Part shown: positions 47,351-57,450 of the stretch, in pieces
How the letters are laid out: every line of letters starts with the position of its first letter
Numbering within the stretch: the first letter of the stretch is position 1
The notes under the pieces: generated by a model
Told to the model about the DNA's origin: nothing
The model's input: the letters and a program-made list of their open reading frames with translations, nothing else
Database searches by the model: none
Translations under genes and position numbers: made by a program
Assembly (NCBI GenBank): GCA_035772785.1
Contig: JAOCPU010000047.1
Location: 62,001 to 126,000, forward strand
Direction: 5' to 3'
Length of the DNA stretch: 64,000 nucleotides
Source of the DNA: Phlebiopsis flavidoalba
Taxonomy: Eukaryota; Basidiomycota; Agaricomycetes; Polyporales; Phanerochaetaceae

Positions 47351-47936
47351 CTTTGCGCTTGCAGTGCTACAAGCCCAAGTCAGAATGAGTAAGCCGTTTG
47401 AAGGGCTGTCCTGGTTGTACTCTGTTGTACTAGGGTCGTCCACTCGTAAGCATTAAGCGCCTGCTCAGGTACTGGACATTGATTGGCCAAGCAAACAGGC
47501 CCTGACATTGACCAACGTAATGTGCGTATGTCATCAGCTTGTTTGCCCTCGTAGTGGCGGGTCACTTTACCGACTCGTAACTGATTGCTATGAGTACTCG
47601 ACTACCGGATAAGGTGCTGCACTTGCCGGATTCAGGAAGAAATACGCATGGAAATACGCTCACGACTTGGCCTATGCTAATAAATAGATCACTCGAGGTG
47701 AGAATGCGTCCGCCACTCCACGGGTGCTGCCGCTTATAGTGCACCTCAGGCTACAGCCTAGGCTCGTGACCTCGAATTGACTTGTCTTCCAGTTGGCAGG
47801 AGAATAATCATGGATGTATTGATTGTGCAAAAACGATAAGTACTGGGGTCGATCGGAACGTAGTACAAGTCACCCGAGGTCACATCGGCCGTGGACATAG
47901 GCCATGAGGCCATGCTCTGTTTTTGCAAACGGTCGC
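47351..47936. other. Intergenic, copy 3 promoter to CE15 3' end
   Basis: About 0.6 kb with no gene supported. Confidence 0.45.
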
Positions 47937-48110
47937 TCAGAGACACTGGGAGTAGTACGCGTTAGAGACCGTGCATGTGAAAAAGGTGAGGCGCTGCAAA
48001 AATACAATATGATCAGATATCTGCAGTCGGATTATCAGCGGAGAAACTCACCAGACTGTCGGCCCAGTCCAGCTCAATGCCGCCACATTGACCCCAGGTG
48101 GGCAGCAGTT
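47937..48110 (-). other. CBM1 cellulose-binding module of the CE15 esterase, split by an intron
   Basis: WGQCGGI and SWTGPTV overlap in different frames at about 48055-48095, which shows a base gained or lost inside the module. The intron (donor at 48051, acceptor TTTTTGCAG ending at 47994) is followed by [14 protein letters not shown], the standard CBM1 C terminus with its Cys and aromatic residues. In the characterised fungal glucuronoyl esterases I know of, CBM1 is N-terminal; here it is C-terminal. Confidence 0.88.
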
Positions 48111-49636
48111 CCAGTCGTAGGCGGGGCGACGGTGGGAGTCCGAGGACGCAACAGAGGTCGGAGCAGCCGACGTGGACGCAGCCGACGTGGATGCGACGGA
48201 CGAGGCTGGTTGGGGCCCGGGGCCGTTGGCGTTGCCGGTCAGGGTCAGTCTGTTTGGGCGTCGTCCACTGGATCCACTGGCTCGGGTTCCAGGGCACGCC
48301 GGCGAACTGGTTGTTGGTGGCAAAGAAGTCGGTGCTGTCCGTCTTGTCGAGCATGAAGCGGTCGAAGAAACGCGTTGAGCGAGGCGGTGAGGGACGACGG
48401 CCATTTGGCAGTGTTGGTGCGCCCCCCACCCGCCGACCTGCTCGAAGCCGTGGTTCTGCGGGACACCGAGCGCCTCCCAGGACGGTGTGCGCCGCGGTCA
48501 TGCAGCCGAATGCGCTGAGCGGGCTGAGCCATTCGAAGTCGGTGTTTTTCGTAGGAGATCATGGCGCGGGGAGCGACGAGGCAGCGAGGAGGTGGTGGTG
48601 TCGTAAGGGAGGGGTGTTGACGCTGTTTTGACGTAGTTGTTAAAGTTGGTCGAGAACCAGACGTTCTCCGTGACAATCTCGGTCGCCTCCTGCACCTGCT
48701 GACCGCTGTCCTTTTCGAACTTGGAGAGACGCCAGCATGTGTCTCCTCCGGAGCCCGACTCCTGAGGAATTGTGAGAGCGATGCGTGGCTCGAACGCGCC
48801 AGCCATGAGGGCTCCCTTGGCCGTCGCGAGAACAACCGGTGACGCCAAATCTTCTGCGTGTTTGATGTTCGCAGAGGGCGTTTGCTCGAGGTGCGTCAAT
48901 GATTCGACTGACACCCCAGACCCAGGCAGTCATCGCGCTTGCAGTTGCGGTGCTACCGTAGAGATTGTAGAACAATCCTGCTTTCCACGGCTTCCAGTGT
49001 TATCCTGCTGTGCCCATGTTCAGTGAGTTGGCGTAGCTCAGGGTCGCAATCTAGAAGATAAGGCGCCACCTCGTTCAGATGTGCTTCGGCGAGTGGAGTT
49101 TGGTGATGCTTACGACCACAGTCTGCACGGGGATGCTACACACTTCTTCGTACGCGATGAGAAGAGGCCAAACCACCCGCAGGCGCAGTTCCTGACGGGA
49201 ACGTGATCGTTTGAGACCACGAGATAGACTTTCCAGAGTCTGACGCAGTGATCGCGAGAGTGCCTCCAGTGCCCGACTTAGTGAAAGTCGCTGAAAGGCT
49301 CGTAGGAGGGCCGGGCAGACCTACGATCCTGCCTCGTATCCCTGGACTAGCGACGCGATCTGCTCGCGGCGGCAGTTCCAGTCGTCGACCGTCTGAACAG
49401 GGAGTGCCGTCTATCGAAGAGTCGAAGGGGTTGGGGAGAGCGTGTGAGCTGAACCCTGGGATTGAGGTTGGGGTGGCGCATGAGCTCTGGCGCTCTTTAA
49501 CTATGGATGCAAAGGTTAGCAGAGAGCCAGTAGAAAGGCGATTGCGGCGGCAGAGGCTCTTGTTTACTGTGGGGAGAGGCAAAACCCAATACTGGCATGG
49601 GCGAAGGAGAGCAAGTGCGATCAACCGTGAAGACAT
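47937..49636 (-). CDS. Glucuronoyl esterase CE15 with C-terminal CBM1 (frame-disrupted)
   Basis: Secreted 4-O-methyl-glucuronoyl methylesterase, which cleaves lignin-glucuronoxylan ester cross-links (family knowledge). The start at 49636 gives [11 protein letters not shown], a signal peptide. Then [19 protein letters not shown] (about 49415-49470), [20 protein letters not shown] (about 49240-49300) and [20 protein letters not shown] (about 49175-49240). The catalytic Ser motif is GCSRDGQG (about 48820-48850), followed by [19 protein letters not shown] (about 48740-48800, catalytic Glu), [17 protein letters not shown] (about 48630-48690) and [11 protein letters not shown] (about 48475-48505). 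The catalytic His lies in HGFEQVGG...HQHC (about 48400-48450), then [19 protein letters not shown] (about 48265-48330). A Thr/Ser/Ala linker leads to a CBM1: WGQCGGI, then SWTGPTV in another frame, a 58-nt intron, then [12 protein letters not shown] and TGA at 47937-47939. All three catalytic residues are legible, but indels break the frame. Confidence 0.93.
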
Positions 49637-49700
49637 AGTGAGGCAAGGGTTCGCCTAGAATGACGATTGCAAGTGACCTCGAGTTTTATCACAACTGGGT

Positions 49701-49708
49701 CTTTTATA
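49701..49708 (-). promoter_or_regulatory. TATA box of the CE15 esterase gene
   Basis: TATAAAAG on the minus strand, about 65 bases upstream of the ATG at 49636. Confidence 0.6.
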
Positions 49709-50967
49709 AACATGTCTGGAACGTTTTCGTCAGCAAAATAGTCATGCTCCGTAGAACATCAGAAACACAAACTGTATCCTTATTACATTTCTGTGCCGTC
49801 CCGGGCCGCTGGTTCTTCGTGAAGTACATGGCAAGGGTGGGCCAGGAAGCGTAATGGTGTGGTGTGCGAAAGGCTCCCTATTCTTGGCGCACTACGATGA
49901 GCCTGAACTCCTCTCTTATTTTTTTTTTTTTATTTTTCCTTTATTTCTTTTTCTTCTTTTTTCAGGTGGAGTGCATTTTTCTCTGTGTTCTCCGAGATGT
50001 GGTCTGTTGACGAGTTCTACCATTGCAGTTAGTATCCGAGTTTGTCTCCCAGTATGAATTTGACTGATGGCGAGAATCGTCCGAGGCGGGCGAGTGCTGA
50101 ATTGACGATGGTGGAGCGTCGATGGACCCGGTCTTGAACTGTCCTCCGTTAGCCTCTTCGTTTGCACCGCCGTCGAGCAGTTTTTTCGTGAGCTTCGAAA
50201 AAGCCTAATAGCGGCTCACATGAGCAATGCCAAGACAAGTACACAATTTATAACTCACTAGATCCTCTCTGCGGGCGATGGGCTCGGTGAGCTGTCGGCT
50301 GCAACGAGCATCTCTAAAGAGACCGGCCCGTCGTATGGATCACATCGAAATGCTATACCACGTCAGTTTGAATAGCTTGAATTGTTTTGGGTCAGCTGTT
50401 GCACGGCGTGTTGTGCTCACCACTGACCAGGTAACCGACAAGGACAATCTCCGTATGTTTGTGCGCCTTAGCAAGAGACATTCCTATTCAGACCTTCGAG
50501 GATTGCCATAAGTTATTGATAGTGCATACACCCGTTATATCTATACTCATAAACGTACTTGGGCGTAGCATTGGGTGGATGAAACGGCATAGCGAGTGCC
50601 GCGAAACTCGAAGTTGCCGCTGAGTTCATTGCAAGGAAGGGAGGTAGCTAGTTCAGACATTGCCTAGTGGATAAACCAGTCAACTATATTACAACGAGAC
50701 GTTACCCGAACGCACTTTTAATAACTGTTTTGCGAGGTGTCGAGGGCAACGGGATCGTAGCTAAATCGTGGTTCGCAGCAAAGTCGTTGGCGCTTGAACG
50801 ATGAGCGTCTACGCGTGACAAGCGCGACCCGGTCCCTGGGGTCTTTGTGGCGTCTTGTCGACCTTGGACCACCATCTGGAATCCATGTCCAAGGTGTGTA
50901 CAATTTTCAAATAACTTTGGGAATCATTAGACAGTTAATACAGTATGCTTATTTAATTCGTGCCGTA
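49709..50967. other. Intergenic, CE15 promoter to protease 3' end
   Basis: About 1.26 kb. No gene is supported. A long T/C-rich tract (about 49915-49965, ending TTTTTTCAG) looks like an intron 3' end or a simple-sequence run, but nothing coding flanks it. Confidence 0.45.
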
Positions 50968-52481
50968 TCAATCCAGGTAATCTATCTCAGCTGCGCGAGA
51001 AACCAACGCGCGCTTTTCTCACCATTGTCGAACACGGTATAAACACCCCTCAAAAACACATCACCGATGGTCCACGAGGGGGTTCGCCGCCCTGTCGTCG
51101 TCTTGTACTACTCCTCCTACACACATTCCCCTCGGAAGGGTCTGGCCCAGCTCACCGGCGACGTAGGCTGGCAGGATGAACGCGTTTCTCGGGATCGACC
51201 ACGACTTCCCGGCGAAGGTGAGCGGCGACGACGTCGACGACAGTGTCGCACGGTAGTTTCCACAGGCCCGAAGTATCAGTGGGATATTCCGAGAGCTTAG
51301 TCGCGTTTTGGATCCCCTTGTAGAAGCTTTTTGACGCTCTCGGGGTCGCCTATGATGAGGGACGTGCCGGTGTCGACGATAGACGGGATACTGTCGACGA
51401 CTTTGGTACCGTTCACGGAAACGCTATCCATCGTGACTTGCCAGTGCCCCTAACCTAAGGTGAGGTTGATGTAGTCATAATAAGCGCGTTGATGACCCAC
51501 TCACCTCGTGGACAACCTTGCTGTAGGTGAAACTCGCCAGTGTACAAACGCGCTATTGACGCCGCCGAGAAGGAGCTCGCTCGTACCCTCCGTCGCGATT
51601 TGATATCCGAATACCGGCTGGTCGACCTGGCCTTGATCGATCATGGTTTGGAAACAACACCGTCATGCGATCGCCCAACGCAGAAATACTAGGGGAATGC
51701 CAGGCCGAGAATACCGTCAGGTGGGAAGACCTGTGGGTCGAAGCCAAGTTCGTTGGCCGCTCCAAGGACTTGGTTTGTCACCTAGAAACTCTTCAGTCAT
51801 CGCCCGTATATGATTGCATATCACTCACGTTGATCTGCCCAACTGTGACGGCGTCGGAGTACTGATTTCCCTGGCTGGCGTCGTACCGTCGGCAAATCCG
51901 GTCTCGAGCGGGCGACGCCTCAGGGGTCCTTGCTCATGGAGCTCTTAGCAGGGTTGTACTTGTGGCGCCCGTTGCAAGACGCGTATCTACACTGCACGCT
52001 CGGGACTATCAAGTCTGCTGAGCCCGTGTCGAAGAGCAAGAAGAATGGCTGAGGTGGCGTCCCGATGGTGATGTTTCCCCGCCCAGATAAGGCCCTTTAT
52101 GCTCGACGATCCTCGAGCGGTACCGAGGAGGATTCGCGTCGCATCATATCCGCGTTACTCGAGCCGTATGTAAATGCAAGTGCGTAGTCATGACCGGTGT
52201 TTGCCTGGTATGCCGCGAACGACCGGGGCGTATTTCCTGTTGTGACGCATTGCCGTATGAGCACTTGGAACTCAGAGGATGAACCTGGATTCTTGCTTAC
52301 CGTTTGACATATTCCAGGTGTTCTTTGAGCAGTTCGACGGGTATATGGACCGTCGGCTGCGCGTTTTTCGAGTTGTACGACGACGCTATTCTGTCTAGGC
52401 GCATGAGGCTGCTGAACGCCAGCAACGCCAATGACAAAAAAAGGCACGGTAACAGAGCGATAGAATAAATCCACGTTTCAT
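50968..52481 (-). CDS. Secreted pepsin-like aspartic protease, family A1 (frame-disrupted)
   Basis: Endopeptidase with two catalytic aspartates. The ATG at 52481 opens a hydrophobic N terminus (signal peptide), followed by a propeptide including QPTVHIPVELLKEH (about 52320-52360). First catalytic motif: TIGTPPQPFFLLFDTGSADL (about 52010-52070), then YASCNGRHKYNPAKSS (about 51945-51995). Next GILGLAFP, QTMIDQGQVDQPVFGYQIAT and EGTSELLLGGVNSA (about 51555-51700). Second catalytic motif: PSIVDTGTSLIIGDPESVKK (about 51325-51390). Later KSWSIPRNAFILPAYVAGEL (about 51140-51215) and SWTIGDVFLRGVYTVFDNGE (about 51015-51075). The end VGFSRAAEIDYLD with TGA at 50968-50970 needs one base restored. Introns with clear borders occur near 51785-51830. 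Both Asp-Thr-Gly triads are intact. Confidence 0.92.
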
Positions 52482-52537
52482 AGCGGTGGGCTCGGGGGGC
52501 TTGGGGCAAAGAGCTTGAAGCACGGTGCTCCGGGGGG

Positions 52538-52543
52538 TTTATA
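52538..52543 (-). promoter_or_regulatory. TATA box of the aspartic protease gene
   Basis: TATAAA on the minus strand (GATATAAACC context), 57 bases upstream of the ATG at 52481, which supports that start codon. Confidence 0.65.
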
Positions 52544-53641
52544 TCGTCGAGCGCATTCGGGCATGTTTTGGGCAGCGATGTCCCGAGGTTCGAAGTATAG
52601 CTGAAAGTGACATATGTCGCGGTTGCACGAAGTCACCGTGGACGCCGCCTGTCACTACCGTAGTTTAATGGACGTACGCACGGAAGGCGCTTGATTCTCG
52701 ACTGTCAGCGGGGAAAGGGATCATTGATCGGTCCGTTGTTCGTCTATAGACATGGTAATGGTCGTTCGTGGAGCTAAGCCCAAAACGTAGATTGTATACC
52801 ACGACAAGTCGCCATAGGATTGAAGGAATGCTGGGAATTCATCACGGTTCATGTACAGTCTGAGATCTTGCACGTCTTGTTCGCATGATCTGGGCATAAG
52901 TACTAAGGATTAAAAGCTAGGTACCCCAGCTGCGCGTCGAATAGATTTGCCTCACGTAAGCCTGGTGATTCATGAGTATTCAATCAATGGCAGGGTGTTT
53001 AAAAAAACGATCAAATCCTCAGCATCAGACAAGTAAATGGATACAAACCCGAAGGCAGGTAAACTGTTTCTGAATAGTTGCAGGCTACGCTTCCAGTGTC
53101 ATTATCCGACAGACACAGTATCAACTGCCAGTGCCGGAAACTGTTTACAGGTCACATCATCAGCAATAATTTGATTATCCCAAGAAGCCCCTTCATAGGC
53201 GAGTCAAAACTGAGTTTGGGGCGCGATAGAGTTGGAGTATTCGAACACTTCGAAGAATGCCAAAATCTGAACGTTTGAGCACTCATTGACAAAACATTAA
53301 GTAGCCCGCCGCGAGAGTCGAACGCAGCCTTCAGATCACGTGACTCTTATCCGCGCGGCGATGAGAGACGCCTTAAGTTTATTATTCAAGAATTTAATAG
53401 CTCAACTCGAGACGTTCTTCCTGAAGGTCCGCAAAGCCTAGGGCTGGTTCAACTAGTCAACCGGTCAATGCTGAGTACTAGCTAACAATTACTAGCCAAC
53501 GTTTGCCACAGAGAATCGATACAGCGCCGTATGCCCACAGAACACTGGACCGAAGATGTTATGCAGGTATGGTGTGAAGAGCCTGCAGAATGTTTTTAAG
53601 GTCGATTCCTATCGTTGAAATATGCAGGACACATACAAAGA
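52544..53641. other. Intergenic, protease promoter to WD40 gene
   Basis: About 1.1 kb. No protein-coding gene is supported. It contains a degenerate tRNA-like stretch (see separate entry). Confidence 0.45.
53303..53371 (-). tRNA. Degenerate tRNA-like sequence, isotype unclear
   Basis: The minus strand reads ...GCGGATAAGAG, TCACGTGATCTGAAGG, CTGCG, then TTCGACTCTCGC followed by GGCGGGCTA. The GTTCGACTC T-loop and the TCTGAAGG after the anticodon position are typical of nuclear tRNAs. However, the 5' acceptor strand that should pair with GGCGGGC is missing, the T-stem has lost bases, and the anticodon loop cannot be fixed (CAC, ACG or CGT are possible). It may be a broken tRNA or one hit by sequence errors. 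Confidence 0.3.
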
Positions 53642-54715
53642 TCAAAGGAGTCGGTAAATGTCATGGATATTCCATCCCCGCACCGTGCCGTCCTCCGAAG
53701 ACGAGAACACGTCGCTACCATCCGCATTGAAGGAAACCCCCTTAACCTTGTCTTTGTGGGCCCCACGGAACTCTGCCATAAGCTCTCCAGTCTTCGTATC
53801 CCAGAGCCTAACATGGCCGTCAGCAGATCCAGTTGCGAGAAGGTCGCCTGAGTTGGAATACGCGACGGTGTCGACCGGGGAGGGGTTGCGTTGAGCCATA
53901 AAACACATGATGCTGCTCCCCGTCCACGAGTCGCACGTCACGACCGAGCAGTCGTACGAGCCCGACACGACTTCGCTGTCGTCCGGCGAGAACGCGACCG
54001 ACCACACCGGCAGGGTGTGCTCCTGGAGCGTGGGTGAGCTCCTCGCCACCGTCTGCGCGTCCCCAGACGCGTGCACTGCAGTCTTCGGAGCCGGTGACGA
54101 TTCTGTCTCCCGCGTGCGAGAAGCGCATCGCCCAGATTGCTTTGCCACTGTGGCCCTCCAACTGCGCGATAGCTGAACCCGTCTGCAGGTTCCAAATGCA
54201 GGGTCCCGATGGTGGTCCGCGCACGACGCGAGGGTCGCGCTATCGCCGGCCGAAAATGTGACATGCATGACGTGCGCGAGGTGGTCGTCAAATTTATGCA
54301 ATGGAAGCCCAGTTTCCCGCGTCCCAAACTATCCGCCGAGCAGTCTGTCGAGCCTGTCGCAATCACTTGGTGGCATCGGGCGAGTAGACGACTGACAGAC
54401 GTCCGCGCTGATGGCCTATCAGTTTGCGTATCATCGACGCGCTGGCGCCAATTCGAGGTCCCAGATGATGGTGGTCGCGTCCGCCGAGCCAGAGGCGAGC
54501 TGCGAACTATCGGCCGAGAAAAGGCAAGGTCCCCCACAAACGGTACCCAAACGGTGTCCGTATGCCCTTCGAGCCTGGACACGGCGTCGCGACATGGACA
54601 GGTTCCATATTGTGACAGCTGTGTCATCGCAGGTGGTAGCAATCTGTTTGCCATTGGGTGATAGTGCCATTACTACGTCTGACCCCGCCTTCGGTCGTCC
54701 ACTATTTCCTATCAT
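53642..54715 (-). CDS. WD40-repeat protein (frame-disrupted)
   Basis: A beta-propeller scaffold of the type common in fungal NACHT-WD40 and HET-like proteins, here without any visible NTPase domain. From the ATG at 54715: VVMALSPNGKQIATTCDDTA with VTIWNL; LFSADSSQLASGSADATTII with WDLEL; a weaker pair at 54200-54400; AIWAMRFSHAGDRIVTGSED with SARVW; VWSVAFSPDDSEVVSGSYDC; VDTVAYSNSGDLLATGSADG with HVRLWDTKTGEL; and VKGVSFNADGSDVFSSSEDG with TVRGWNI. It ends DIYRLL with TGA at 53642-53644. Seven to eight repeats fit one propeller. Frames break in the middle third. An upstream NACHT part, if any, would lie beyond 54.72 kb, and I see none. Confidence 0.82.
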
Positions 54716-55159
54716 GAGGTGAGGCCACTACAAAGACATCGAAGGGCGTGCGCCTAGTCGACACCACCTCACCGGCACCGAGCGCGGGTATGATGGCGGA
54801 CAAGCCTCGTCGAGCTGGATGTGCGGGGGAAGAGAAGCGGGGAAGATATCTCCTTCCTCATCGGCGGACAAGGATCCGCCAAATGGCTGATGAGATGAAT
54901 TCCGACCGCCTACCAATCGCCGCAATCAAGGATCAAGGAACCGAACTGCTACATCGTGGAGCGTATTAAACTATGTGATATTTTCACCAGGGGGAGTGTG
55001 CCATTTCCCCAATCCCCTCCCGATTTTTCTGCTCCCCACCCCCTCCCCTCTAACCCCCCCACCTTTGGTCGTCGTCAACTTCAATTCGAGGCCGGTTGGT
55101 TTCGAAAGCACATCGATAGTGAAGTGTCGTCGGGCCCGCATCGAACCCCTAGTGTCCGG
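54716..55159. other. Intergenic, upstream of the WD40 gene
   Basis: About 0.44 kb. A C/T-rich stretch at 55010-55060 is the only notable feature. No gene is supported. Confidence 0.4.
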
Positions 55160-56560
55160 TCAAGCCACTCCGTCGGCAAAATAAACTGAGCTGCCTGAAC
55201 AGCGCCCGTACCAGGAGGCTGAAATTCGCAGATCTTTCTTCACACGACATAACCAGCACAATTTCAGCGTTGTTTGGACCGAAAGATTCTTGTACTTGCC
55301 AACCATCAGGGACCTTAGTATCAAAGTCATTAATATATGAGGACTCACTTTCGAAAAATGTACCTTCCTAGTAATCGACATCCATAGGACCATCGAACAG
55401 CGTGTGGTCGGCTACACTGGAGTTTAGACAGTAGGTTGACCTCGAGACTTATTAGGAAATCAAACGTAACCATGACATCAGCCATAGTTAACGTCGGTCA
55501 TTAGACTGCATCTTCCGCGGCAACAGATGCGTCAATCATAGCCCCATAACGCGAGTCTCGTTCGGTCTGGTAAACTGGGTCTGGCCCCCGCACCATCCAC
55601 GCATGATAAACCCCTCAGCGAAAACGTTTTCGAGCGACCCGGACATAAGGCACGAACAGTATGAAGATACATTGATCGACAGGTGCATTTGGTGGAAGTT
55701 CGTCATGAGCATAAAGGCCAAGGGCGATTCATGACAGGTCCGTGTGTAGAGTTTTCTGGCGTGTGCTCATTGCCATCGTTCCCACCCACCAACGCCAGGG
55801 ACACCCCCACCAATGGAGGTGGTGATGGAATTTAACTCTCCTGTTGAAGTGAAACGTTGTCGCGCTGGTCCAGTCGGCTGTAGTCTTGACCCAGCCACGC
55901 ACTAAAACAGGCTTTACGTTCGATACCATGTCCACCGCATTATATTTGACCCAGGAATCATAATGCCTTCACAGCGTACCTCTCGAACAGGCTCTGCTCC
56001 TGCAGCTGCTTCCTTTTTGCCAAAGTTCTTCGTGATTAATACCGCGCCATTTCTCTTTCTTGCATGTATATTCCCATTTCGTCCCAGCGCTCAGCCCTGG
56101 GGCTGCGACACTAAGCTAAGAGTAAGCTTACAGGTATGGATTACGACGCCTGTTACATAGTGACACACCCAGAGATATCAATTTCAATCTTGCTGCATGT
56201 TACACTTTTGCTGATATGCGTGTCCAGCGCGCCAGAGCCCCCCGCTACTACTCGCGTATCGATGGCGCACTGGGCGGGGCTCTCGCAAGGGCTCAAACCC
56301 TTCAGGAAGTCCAGAGTGCGGAACAGGATAATTTTCTTGGGATGATCACGTTGAAAAGACGGATGAAAGCTCCTTCCAGGATGTAACCGACATCCCCAAT
56401 CTGGACCTCTCCCGAGCGGTGAGGTTCAGGAAACCAGAGAGCATCACCCTCCCCGACAGTCTGTAGCTGCTCGGTGTAGATGCTACTTGGATGTACCATA
56501 GCGGTGGACTGCAGTGGGGGATAGACAAGTTGAAAGACTAGGACGCTCGTAGGGTTCTAG
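55160..56560 (-). CDS. Unnamed basidiomycete-family protein (frame-disrupted)
   Basis: Function unknown. On the minus strand an exon after a probable intron (donor GTGAGT at about 56567, acceptor CAG near 56510) reads STAMVHPSSIYTEQLQTVGE, then DALWFPEPHRSGEVQIGDVG and YILEGAFIRLFNVIIPR (about 56340-56505). Further downstream come IEIDISG (about 56170-56195), GAVLITKNFGKKEAAAG (about 56000-56050), SWVKYNAVDMVSNVKPVLVR with GWVKTTADW (about 55855-55945), and AMIDASVAAEDAV (about 55505-55545). The order matches a large paralogous family in Agaricomycetes with an N-terminal GDVGYI..G.FIRLFN motif, as I remember it; no function has been assigned. Both ends are uncertain and the frame is broken several times. 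Confidence 0.45.
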
Positions 56561-56599
56561 ATACTCACTTATAAGTGCGAGAACAAGGAACACAGCCTT

Positions 56600-57450
56600 C
56601 CTGAAGGCATATCCATCTCCGCTCATCGATGGATACTCTCATGGCCATTGCCTTGTACGAGACTAATAACGTCTCCTTAGAAGAACGTTTGCTATCTGTG
56701 ATGTGCTGAGTCCCCACTGGTGGATCTTCCGCGAGTATGACCAAGCCTCAGGCCAACTGAAGAGCTTCTGTACGGTACGGCTGTGCTACATTCAACGATT
56801 ACCCGGGTTTACGGCTTGTTAGGAACAGCCCAAACCTAATACGACCTGAGCGTGAGGCAGTGAGCGTGTATAGAATCACCGTAGGAGCCTGTGAGATCAA
56901 CTGATAACTGGCACGAATAGCCCGAGTTAATTCAGAGGCGATGAATGCGGACATTCTTGTGATTTTTGTGCTTTGTGTTCATGGTCGTGGGTATAGGTGA
57001 TAGTACAAGGATGCGAGGTCGACCTGAGTCGCGCGTGCCGCGTACGATATTGACCAGAAAATGATAGACGCCCCTGAATCACCTGCCGCTCGTCGGGACT
57101 TGTCCATGTCTGCGGGTCGCCCACACCATGTCCTCGCTGCATTTGCCCCTTGTGGGAGCTGGTCTTCGAAATTAACACGCCATCTTCGAAACTCTCGGTC
57201 GCATGACATGCCCTCAGACTATACACCGGACCCACCGACAGACATAGATGAGAGGAAAACGAGGCAGCGGGCTGCGGGCGAATACATGAAAGTGCGTGTA
57301 TCAAATATTCACTCAAAACAACCTCGCACACTGAAGCACTAACACAGATAATGTTGAACGCTTTGCGAGAGCTCCTTTGAGAACGACCATCGTACTATGG
57401 CTACATTAACTGACGCAGCCGTTACCACAAGGATGGCTCCAAGGTTCCCC
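56600..57450. other. Intergenic, no supported gene
   Basis: ORFs at 56927-57331 (minus) and 57061-57342 (plus) overlap each other and show no domain. Probably promoter and spacer DNA. Confidence 0.35.

Noticed and set aside
53642..55160. NACHT-WD40 (STAND) protein
   Set aside because: Only WD40 repeats are visible. No P-loop GxxGxGKS or NACHT motif occurs upstream on the same strand within the next kilobase.
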